Shown here piece by piece: positions 48,801 through 60,800 of a stretch of DNA of 64,000 bases. Below the pieces are notes generated by a model, which made no database searches, was not told where the DNA came from, and saw only the letters and a program-made list of their open reading frames with translations. Both the position numbers and the translations under genes were made by a program. Numbering within the stretch: position 1 is the first letter of the stretch; every line of letters starts with the position of its first letter. The DNA is from Sitta carolinensis (Eukaryota; Chordata; Aves; Passeriformes; Sittidae). The stretch is taken from NCBI GenBank assembly GCA_032173965.1, contig JAVUNC010000005.1, positions 44,130,501 through 44,194,500 on the forward strand. The letters run 5' to 3'.

Positions 48801-51800
48801 CTGTGAATTAGGTAATAATAAGCTTGAATTTATTTCAAAATGGAGAATTGATATGAATGCTACAAAAATATGAGGAACTACAAAATGAGTCCTAGTTTCA
48901 TTAGCTTGGATATGACATGGCTATGAAATACAAGGTACCTTTAAAATACAATGTTATTGACTAATAATATCCTGTATTACTATAATTGTGCATTCATCAC
49001 TGTGTGTCTAAGTCCTGGAAAGCTCTTCAGGAAACAATATCATTACCTCTTGTAGACAAACACTGAAGAACAAAATTATTGCCAGACTCTGAAATTAGTG
49101 GTAGAGCTGATCAAATGGTACTAAAATTTTCTGGGTTTATTTGATTTTCACTTCTGCTTTTCTTCCTATAAAGAAGGAGGAAGTGCTTCTCTTTCACACG
49201 ACAAAACCTGTGATATGCCTGAAATACTGATGGTAATGTCCAATTTCTCTTCCTTGGTACATTGATTTTGAATAGAATAGGAATACTTCTGTTTGAAGCT
49301 TTTCATAAGATTTTGTATTTAGTTTTGCAAAGGTGAAACATTTCGCACAATCCTACTAGTGCAGAGGAAAAAAGCAAAGAAAATTAAAAAATTTTCCCTG
49401 AGACTTCTTTATCAATCCTTTTTCTGGAAGAGATTGTATTTGAAAGTGGTTTTTTTTTTTTGCAGCATAAGCATGTGATTTCCACTGTATACCTTTTTAT
49501 TTAGTGCCAATCTGTAGTACCACCAGCCTTAAATGGTTTAATGGCCCATTTTATTAAGATGGTAGAAATTCTAGTCCTTGCTTAATTTAGGAAAATATTT
49601 TGGGTTTTTGCTTCCTACTTTTTGTAGGGGTCATGTGAAGTAGAGGAAAAATTCTGAGTGTCCTTACTTTGTTCAGCACTTTTCAGAAATTTTCAATCAA
49701 ATGACTTACTAAAGCACATTAAGGATGAATGATATGCTTTAGCCTGAGGATTCAGGCTTGTTGTCAGTCATATGACTTAATGCTTACACACATGGACGAG
49801 GTTTAGTTCAGTCACAGTCTACTTAAAGGTGGTGTTTCCTGGAAAATCTGTGTTTTCTTAGTAGTATTTAATGGAATATTGAAAAACTGAAAATACTGTA
49901 TTTTCAATTTAATTCTTTACGTTCACTTTCATTCTGTTATAAGCTAACTCAGTAATTTTTTGGGGTTTTTTTGAGCTGAAGGAAAATCAGTCCTACTTGA
50001 AATTTAAAACATTCATATTAATAAATAAAACTATGGGGAGCAGTACCTATGTAAAGATTATCTGACATTTTAAAACTTTAACAGCTAAAAAGAAAAGCAC
50101 ATTACTTCTGAAAGTCTATATTATAGTTTTTAATGTTATCTAAGGAAATTTGTTTATATGGGTTTTCATTTCAGAAAACACCTACAGAACAATTGAAAAG
50201 TGCTTATGAAATTCTTGAAAAAGCAATTAATGACATAAACTCATTTCAGTTAATGACCCTTTTACCAGATGGAAAGTCAATATTTGACAACTGCTGTACA
50301 AAGGTAAAGTTTACAAAAACTACAGTGCAACAAAATCTGTCAGTAATATATTGTATTTTGATGACACAAACCTCATATTTTCTTGACACTTAGAAATCTT
50401 AGCACTATAAAATGTACCTCATGTTCCTGGCCCATGTAAGAAGAGAATAGAAAAAAATTATCTCTGTGTATTAGTGTTGTGGTTTAACCCCAGCTGGCAA
50501 TTGAGCCCCACACAGCTGCTCACCCAGTCCCTTGCAGTGTCCTGGGGGAAAGGTAAAAGCCAGAAAACTTGTGGGTCGATATCAGGACAGTTTAATGGGG
50601 AAAGCAGAAACTGCACACACAGGCAAAGCAAAACAAGGAATTAATTCACCCCTTCCCCCGGGCAGGTGGGGATTCAGCCAGCTCTAGAAGCCTCCATCAC
50701 ATGTAGCTTGGGTGACTTGGGAAGACAAATGCTCTCACTCAGACATCTGCCCTTTCCTCCTTCCCTGAGGTTTATGTGCTGACCCTGATGTTGGCTGGGC
50801 TGGAATATCCCTTTGGTCAGTGGGATCACCTGCCCTGGTTGTGCCTCCTCAGCCTCCTCTCTGGTGGGGTGGTGTGAGAAGCAGTGCTGGCACAGCCTTG
50901 ATGCTGTGTGAGCACTACTCATCAGTAAGGAACGCATCCCTGACATTATCAATACTATTTCCAACACAAATCCAAAACACTGCTCCATAACAGCTACTAT
51001 GAAGAAAAGTAACTCTGCCTAAGCCAAAGCCAGCACAAGTTGAAAGAGCATTTTTCTCTTTCAGTGATAAGCTATGAACTTCTTTAGGCTTTCTTTAACA
51101 TTTTCTTTTGAAATAATTATAATATATAGTTTTCTTGTATAAAATAAGAACAGAAATCCTGTTCATATTTATTGCTTGCAACTGTTTATTACTAAAATCA
51201 ATTTTTGCCCTTGATGTGAGTTCAGATTTTCTAAATATTTTCATTCTATATCAGCATGATATTTGTTTTGTGGATTGGCAACACAGTAAAAAATAGTTTT
51301 TGCAGTTTTGTCTTTATTATTGGTCCAGTTTTCTATTGATTCTCACATTTTGTCTAGTTCTCTTTGTCAATTATTCATGCTCTCTCTGTCTGGTCATTCT
51401 TTCCCTGCTTTCTTGCTTGACTGCATATTACACAAACATGAGAAATTTCAGTGTTTGTTAGTTTACTGAAATGATATCAACAGCAAGAAAAATGCAGTAA
51501 GCTAAGTAGTAGATGTTTGTATTTTCTTAATTGCCACTTCCTATTTATTAGGTGGACTCAAATGATCACAATTTGAATACTGTTTTGGGATGTGGTAATG
51601 ATAAACCAGGAACAGATAATAGTTTTGTAACAGATTTACACTTGGAGCTCATTCAGGCCCAACATCGAGTAGCTGTGAAACTTCTTAAAATTACACAAGG
51701 TAGGTTTCAGTAAAGTTAAATAATCTCCATAACTTGATTCATGTCTTTTTGTTAATGTATTCTGTACTACTAAGAAAAAAAGGAGTATCTGCTTTCTGGA

Positions 51801-54800
51801 GAGGTGCTGATGTTGGGCAGTTTGTATGCCATGTATAAACTGAAATAATGTGCTGAATTTGCAGAATTTAGATTTTCATTATATTAGTCTCCAACCTCTA
51901 CTCAACCAGTGGGAGTTAAACTTTGCTACAACTAATGGATTTAATTCCTAGATGGTTGGTTGATGTATTTTAATTATAATATTAACTTTTACAATGCCAG
52001 TAAAGAAAAAATGGGGGATATTCTGCAGATTTTTTTTTTTTTTTCTTAAAAGCTAATTTTCTCTCTAGAGAATGACTTGAATATTTTATTCAGTGCTCTT
52101 ATAATTTGAACTTCTACTCCTGTGAAGTTGTCTCTGTACCTTTCCAGTCAGCAGGTACTCTACTCTTGCCAAATGGCTTCTGTAAAAAACTCAGGTTGTT
52201 CTCTCATTAGTGTTGTTTTTGGTTTTTAAATAAAAACCTAGTATTAGTTTGACACTGCAGAGCTACACTGTGCCCTGCTCCCTATGATCAAACAAAACGT
52301 CTTTTTCTGTGGTGTTAATATAACTATTAAAGATATTAGGCAGGAGGGTGGAGTATTTTTAGTGGCATGTTCTGTACAAGAAAATCTACTTGAACCAAAG
52401 AAAAGAATGTGTGATGGAGCAGAGCTTTACTATAAGACTACATATTAACCTCTCACTCAATTTTTTGCAATAGCACTATCAAAATAACTTAGTATTTCCT
52501 TCCCACAAAGGTGCTCAATTTGCTGACAGAAATCTTAAGTCTAGTAAGTCACATGAGAAGAATATTGAAGATTTCCAGTATTTATCAGGTAAAATTTATT
52601 AGTTAAGATTTTAGAAGTATAATAAATAATCGCCACTCTTTTATAAATGTCTTGAAATATCTGTTTTATAGAGGAACTTATAATGAAAAAAATTAAAAGG
52701 AATAAGCTATCCAAAGCAATCTTTTTGATGCAAAAGGCTTCTCAGAAGTTCCCTGAAGAGTTAACTACTACTTCCCAAAGGCAGCTACTGGAGGTAATAA
52801 GAAAAACCTTATGATAGAAATTCTTTACTATTAGCACAGTTTTTCATGTTCTGTGTAATTAAGACACATAATACTACTTCTTATAAAGACAAAAATATGG
52901 AAGGAATTTGAAGGTCATATGTGTTTTTAACATCTATTGTCTATTTTTTTCCTGAGAAGTTTCAAAGAATAAAGTGACCTTAAAACAAGGAAAGAGAACA
53001 TCCCCAAATTTTGTGCGTACATGCAAATTTCCGGAAACCTGAGAGAAGATAAGATCTTTCCTTCTACACTTTATCCCCTGGATTTTGCAGTTATGAACCT
53101 ATACCTTGCCAAAATGTCATTCGGGTTTCCTTACTGTAACCTTCAACATTGTTCTTTTTCCAAGCTCTCCAAGTCTTCTTAGAATACTTTAACTGGTGAT
53201 GATGACAGGGACTTTATTTTATTCTTTATAAAAACCATTTAGGTATTGGGGTTTTGGAATCTATTGGAGCTAAATCAGAGTCTTCCTGGGTTCATTTCAG
53301 TCTCTTGCAATCAATAAGAGTATTTCCACTGACCTTTGTGCCAGCATCTGTCTATGAAAATTGCCTGCTCATCAACAGGGCTTGAAATTTCTTTATTGCC
53401 TGTACAACAGATAACAGAATCTGCAATTTTCACTATATAATATATAAACGAGTATTTTAAACAAGAAGTTACTAGAAATTGTTTTTCTTTTAAGTGCCAT
53501 AAATTTGGAAACATGATAAGTAATACATATATTTATTACATAAGAAAAATGCAAAAACTGGATCAGAAAATGCAAATACTTAAAATATATCTCATATGTT
53601 TTTAAAATGTATGTTATTTATGAATATCATAAATGTATCAGGTGTTGTGATATGGTATGAAAGTTGTAACTGTAGTCAGTGAAGACTCAGAAGCAATTCC
53701 CAAGAAATATCTGGTTATCCCAAACAAACGTTTACCAAGCTCTTACACCGACCTTCACTACATTTTACTTCTGTGCACTTTTCACCAAGAAAGATGTAGA
53801 TAAAAAAATACTATATCTGCAGGGAGTTGCCAGAAAATATCAGAATTCATTTTGTCTGGACAAACTTAGCATGATCGCTTTTGATATTTGTTTTATGATG
53901 AAATATTTAATTACATGCTCAATTAATTTTCCTGCTTGAGGTGGATGGTGCTCACTTAATAAACAGCAAATCCATACTTTTATTTTCATGCTTTTGCTTT
54001 TTTTATGGTAGAGTTTTATATAGAATTACTTGGATCTTCTGGTCTTTTCTCCTGTACTCAGCATAATATGCTACAAATCTGTTTTTATTATGTAACAAAA
54101 TAGGAAGCAGTTTATTTTACTTTGAGAAGCAAACAAATAACCATTTTTCATGCAGTAAACAACTGAGTAGATATGGAAGCTTCTGAGTCATATGCGTTTA
54201 CTCAATTACATCAAATTGCTTAACGAGCTGCTGTGCATTTCTGTTACTTCTTTCACAGTTGTTTAATTCTTTTTTCCTGTCCTATATGTCTAGTTGGACA
54301 TCCAAGACATTGGACATCAGTTTTACGGAATGGGATACACTGGTAGTTCTCATTGGCCAGATGTAAAATTGAATTAATGTGATTAAGTTAATACCATGGT
54401 GCAAGTCTGTGACAAAGGCAAGGATAAAATGTGTTCTATCACATGTAGGTGTAGAAGAAGGGATTACAGGCAATCTTGTACCTGATAAATCACAGTTGCA
54501 CTAATTCCGAAGAAGAGGAACAGCCTTGCTTTTGATGGGTCACAGCTGTGACTAATAAAGATAGGTGTGATAAAGGGGTAGGTTGGCTCCTCAAGGAGGA
54601 CCACGAGGTAAGAGGATCTTGAGCAGGAAGAGGAGCCCCGAGGAAGGAGGATTGATCCAGAGAGACAAAGAGAAGAATGAGATGGGGAGGAGAGTTGCTG
54701 CTGTAAAAGATCTGCTGGGAGGTCAATCTGGGCTGGATGGAGTTAGAGTCTACTTTTGGAGCTTGCTGGAGATGAGCTAGGTGAAGGCCTGTGTTCAGAG

Positions 54801-57800
54801 TCTGCAAACTAATAGTTGCAAAAACAGTCCAGCAGGAAATAACCTGCACACAGAGCCTGTAGTTGGACCCTACAGTAGGAGCTTGCTGTAATCAGAGTCA
54901 GGATAGCTAAGCTGTAAAGAAGAATAAGCTGGGACCCTTTTCACATGGTTAAATGAGTGAAAAAGGTGTGTCTTGGCTCATTTCTTCCCCTAAAAAGAGG
55001 TCTGCTGCAACAATGACAGGTGATGAAATGGGGTGGAGTGGTAGGGCTGTGAAAATGATTAGCCGTGTAAAAGGCTCTTTAAATCTTAGCTCCCTGCTTC
55101 CCTCATTTCACCATAAATCTGTAATCTTTTCATAATTTTTGGACATGAAATTCCAGGTTTACTCAGTCCATGATCTGACCCACTGTGGTGTGGTGTAGTC
55201 TTCTAAATGTATGAGGTCAGAAACAAGGAACTGTTAAGATGCAAGATTATAGGATTGTTACTGAAATACCAGTAACTTGGAGTTTTTTTCTTCATTTTAT
55301 CTTTTAGACTCAGTTCAGTTGAAATCCTTGGCCCAGTGTAGGGTTCTAAAAGGCTTCAAATAAAATTTCCAGTTGTAGGAATATGTCATTTCTTGTCTCT
55401 ACACAAAATGTAAGACTTGTTCATCTCTGTGAGTTGGCCTTTTTAGCTTTGATATACACTGGACAGCTGCCACAAGTAAAGATACCTATGTACTAAGTTC
55501 TTAATGTTATATTTTCAAGTTAAATTGCTCTTGAACTGGCAGTGAAATCAAGATGAAGAAATCTATAAAGTTGCTATTCAGTCAAATAAGAAAAAAGTGT
55601 AGCCTTGATCTCCAGCCAAATGGCCATGCGATTTCTGTATGCAGTGTTCCCACATCTTTGATAGCTGACTGTCAGTCAGTTTTCAGCTGTCTACAGATAA
55701 TCAGAGAAAAAATGGCTAAGCCCTACTTTTTCTGGACTCACATTTTCCTGTTTTTTCTTTATCTGTAGTCTTTATTCCCCTTCCCCCCCCTCCCCCCCGT
55801 TTCTGAAAAACAAAAAATTCAGTCTAACTGCTTCTACAGCTACTCTAGAAATTCTGCAGAATAAGTTTCCAGCTCTTTCCTAAATAGGAGTTGATGTCTT
55901 CTTTGTTTCTTGTTGGATTTAACCACTGGCTGGTTCTAATTGCTTATCAACATTATATGTGATCACTCTCTCTTTTTTTATCTAGGTTCTTCCAAAATTA
56001 GATATGCTTCTTTCATAGGTAACTTGGCATTCTCTAATTATGTAATTAATCTGCGTATATAAGCTCCCTCAAAGTACTGTTCATCCTCATTTAGGATGTA
56101 GGATAATATGAAAAGCTACTGAAAGTGTTCTGCATAGCAGTGAAATTTTCTATGACACTTTGAAATTAAAATGTAAAATTTAAATCTGTCGGATTGTTAT
56201 ATTTTAATAATTTTCTCTTTTCATTTCAATCATAGGAAGCACTAACTTTAATTGAGCAAGTTGAAGCTGAACAAAGTGCATTGTATCGCAGTCTTAAAGA
56301 AGCTATGAGCAGCAAGAAAAAAAGCAGGACTCCTCCTCCTCCTCTGTTACTTTCTAGATCACATTGCTCCATGACATTTAAACCAGCCCCGTTTGATACA
56401 GATGTTCAGGTAATGTTTTTCATTATGACTGCATAAGAAATAGCTACACCATAAACAAGAGAAAAATTGTTTCAACAGTGCTATACCAACACATTTTTCT
56501 TTGCTTCTGAGAGGATTATGTTATTCTGCCTTAATTATTATCTTTTTTTTTTTTTTTTTCCTCTGTGAGTCAGTTTTCCTCTGTGACTCACTGTTTTGAT
56601 CTTCACATTTGCATGAGACTTTCTTCGTCTCATGCATCATGTCTCTTGGTGCTTCTGTTCTCTAATACTTACTTATTCCACTTATCAAAAGCTAATTTTC
56701 TTGCTTAGGGATTGACTTACTCCTAGTTACCCTCTGAAGAGAGGTAAGACTGTTGCATCATGTGATGCAAAAAAGTACCACACTGAAGTCTCTGTTAATG
56801 AAATGTTGAAGTGACATACTTCAGGTGGAAATAACCCACTTTCTGTAGAGCATGTAGAATCATAGGACCATGTGGATTGTAGGGATATTAGGAGAGATCT
56901 CTTGTCCAGCCTTCTGCTCGAAGTAGGGTTGGCTGTGAGACTAAGCCAGTTTTCTCAGAGCTTTATGCAGTCAATTCTGAAAGCTTCCAAGAAGGGAGAC
57001 AGCTTCTCTGGAAAGTGTGTTCCAACAGGGCAATGTGTTCATAGAAAACTTTTCTTCTTATGTACAGTTGGAGTCTCCCTTAGGTCTGTTGTTTTTCCTT
57101 CTCCTACCATGCACTACTGTGAAAATGGCATCTACTCTTCTCCCTTCCTCTGCTAATCAAGTAATTTTATCACAGAGGCCAGTTATGGTGGTCAGCCCGG
57201 GTTTGCCCTGGGTAAATCACAATTCTAAATCACCTTATTTTCCTTCCCTTGTCCAGAAGGAATTCAAACAGGGTGAAGTATGAAAAATACGTTAGCTGCA
57301 GTTTGCTTGAGAGAGAAATTTTCATAGTGATTTTGCAAGCTTCTTCAAAATACTCATGTGTATACACCCAGTAGAAACTCTTATTAATAAAAATTCTTAG
57401 AATTAATAGAAAATTTTATTAATAGTGGTAAGAATGTTTCTGTCAACTGTTGTTTCATAACCTGCAATTTTATTAGTAAATTTCAAATAGTTCAATTAGA
57501 GAAAAGTTTATAATTCTTATCCTTACTGAATCTAAAACAAATTTTTTTAAAAAAAAAAACCCAAACTTTAAAGTTGGGTAGTTTATTTGTTTTAGTATGT
57601 GTTCAAACTTCATTTTGTTCGATACAGGAGAGTGAATGCAGCATCTCGGGCCACTAGATGGCGAAGTGTGATTATTATTTTTATAATTTGAGCCCAGATA
57701 GTCTAGAAGAAAGTTTTTTTCTGAAGTTAACACATAGCTGTTGTGCAGACAGGAAAAGTATTTTTTTTATGTAGAAGTTATTAACTAAATAATCAGGATT

Positions 57801-60800
57801 TAGTTAGTTTCTTAGGATGCATGTGTGCCTAGGATTTAATTAGATATGTATAGTTCTTGTACTAGGAGTCGAAATACCTGTGAAATTTTCAGGTTTTAAG
57901 GCTCATTTGCTGAAAATAATCTCCTCAATTTCAATACCACCTTGTGAAAAGCAGTCAACAGGGGACACCAGCAAATGTCGTAATTTAGACTTCTGTAGGG
58001 CCAGTGAGACAATCCCACATGACATACTGATCTCCAGATTGAAGAGATGTGGATTTGATGGATGAATAGCCATTCAGTGGATAAGGAACCGGCTGGATGG
58101 ACACAGCCAGAGGGTTGTAGTCCACGGCTCTATGTCCAGGTGGAGATGGTGATGAGTGGAGCCCCTCAGAGCTCACTCTTGGGACTGATGCTCTTCAATC
58201 ATTGATGACAGGCAGTGAGACTGAGTGTAGCCTCAGCAGCTTTGATGACAAGAAGCTGAGCTCTGCAGCTGACACAACAGAAGAGAGGGATGTCATACTT
58301 GCATTTCTTTTGCCTTGTTTTAGGCATCTGTCCTCAAGTAGTTTGCTGAATTGGAACCCAATACCAACTTTAGAAGAATACCATTGCAGGGAACAAATAA
58401 TGGATTGGGATGACTTTAAATGTATGACCTGTAGAGGCTGTGCTTAGGGATAGCTTTGAGGAATAGGGTAACTCAAGGTGGGATTGGTATAATGGAGAAT
58501 CATCTGTTTTTACTGCTGCTAGTAGTATATCTAGTTTTCCAGCTAAATAAATTAATTGATGTTTTTAGTACAGTTAGACTATACTTTCTTATAACTGAGT
58601 TTTTTTTTATGGAGACTGTTTTCACAAAATCTGTACCTTCTACATTAGACCAAAATTGGAAACAATACTGTGTATCAACTAATTTTGTTCTCGTTTTCTT
58701 CAAAGGTTTCATGGTACTCTATTCATGGCTCTGTAGCAGGAGGAAGTAATATGAAAGTAAGGTTGAACAGCAATAAACTTCAAAATTCAGGAGAACAGGT
58801 AAGACAGAGGTAAAACTTGTTTAGGTAATGCTATTCCTCTAAAAAAAGCCAACTCTCTAAATCTTTCTAGCTGACACATTTTTAAAATCATGTAACTGGC
58901 TAAGACTTGGACTAAATCTTCTATCTTTAAACTAAAAACTTCCAGGAATCTTTTTTGAGTAAGAAATTAAATTACTCAAAAACTTCCAAGTTGAACAAAT
59001 CTGTACCTTGTTATAACTGGCTTTTTGGGAGTGGTAGCTAAGAAATATAAAAGTAAAAGAAAATATACTAAGTATTTCTAGAACATGCTCCAGACACTAC
59101 TCTTTCCAGGCATTTGAAAAAAGAGAAATTTTAAGCAGATGAAAGAAAAAAAAAAATCATTACTCTTCTTAATTGTGTAACTACTATCAGCTCTTTCTTC
59201 TAAACAAGACATTGCCTTACTTAATTCTGGCAGCATGATAATATCACTTTTTCAATAACCTTCACATTCAGACGCAGTTTGTTTCTAGGTTCATGCTCTT
59301 TCCCTTTCGTTCTATGAACATGTGGTATGGTGAATCATCCTATCATCCCACACATCTTTAATTACTTATGACTGATCATATTGACTGTGTTCATACTCCT
59401 ATGTTATTTGATCATTACAGTTTGCCCTTTAATTTTTTTTTTTTTTTAGAGTTTTTTAGGCAGTTTTTTTTTCCCCTTTGACTCACATTCTAGTGTTTCT
59501 GCACAGTCTGAGAAAGTTCTGGTTTTCATTCACTCATGCCTGCTACTGCATTGTCCTCCTGTATGACAATGAACCATGCAAATACTGTGCATTTTGTGAT
59601 TTAAGAAAGGAGCAAGAAAGCTTCAGCACGTCCTCTTCAGCAGTGATTGATAACCTCAGTGACCATTTTTATGATAAAGATTTGGAAATCTTTATGAAGA
59701 GTTCTGTTCTTTGCAGGGCAGGTCTCTGGTGCGTTGTGACAGAAGAATGATTTCTGCCTCTTTTGCCTGATGTTCCAGGCTTTCCTGGCTTTGTAAGCAG
59801 CTTTATGCGAACATTGATAGACTTGTGTTTCGTGACAGAGAGGGAATCTTCCCCTTTGCACCTGTTCCCCTGGCTCCTCTCCTTAAAGGAAAGTATATGA
59901 AAAGAGGTGCATGTAGGTACTGGTAGTAGAGGCTTTGATATTATTCCTGATACTCTAATCATCAAATCCACAAAACCAAGCTTCCTGTGGTGCTTAGTGA
60001 GTTAGTTTCAATATTCCATCCTGTATCAGGTGAATTAAGTGTTTGAGAGGTGACTTTCACCTCACTGCCAGTTGTTTTTTCCTGTGAATTTGCTGCAGTC
60101 CATCCATGCCACTGGCCATCTTAGTTCTGAAAGGCACTAGGGACATGCAGACCTGAGGTCAACCCTACACCTCTGCAATGGAACTTCTGTTTGCTGGTCT
60201 GGACAAAGTCTTTATCGGCTCCCAGAAAAAAGCTTAAGGCTCTTGGGGATTGAATGATCTATCAACTTATCATAAAGGGATGTTGCAGACTATTATACAC
60301 GTTTCTGGTCTGCTGGTTCAGGATTCAGCCCCAGCATCTGAAGGGATTTCATTTTTTCAGAGGTCTCCTTATGAAGGACAGACTGTTTGAATAAGAGCAT
60401 TGTGTTGATGCTGGACTATGATGATCTTGATTCTCATGTTGTCTTTCCATCACTGGCACGGGTTTCTTGTTTTGAGACCCTTCAAGTCTTCAAATCTTCC
60501 TTGGCTAAGTCATCTTGGTCCCAGAGAGGAAGGTGAAGAATCCTCTTAGAAGTAAACCATGATGTTAAAGTGCAGGTATACCATTACTTGAAGGAAAAAT
60601 GAAGACCTTTAAAGTATGTTGTTTACTTCACAGACTCCAAAGTGCTGTTAATGGTGCTGCAAGGACCACAGATATCTCTGGCTATATCTGATATAAGAAG
60701 GTGGCATATATGAAGGAGAGCAGTATAGCCTTTGTCTGGAAGCACAACTCAGGGACAGATTATTTCAGCTCAGTGACTGCAAACATGGACAATCACTGTG

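Larger units (their letters stand above)
56410..58705 (+). other. CFAP54 intron 21 (2.3 kb)
   Basis: Contains two CR1 fragments in opposite orientation (56856-57225 minus; 57968-58295 plus), a T run (about 56543-56559) and a strong CTCF-like motif (57649-57663). Confidence 0.75.

Noticed and set aside
50674..50988. Minus-strand open frame of 104 codons
   Set aside because: It lies wholly inside the ERVL-like LTR, which has no coding capacity of its own.
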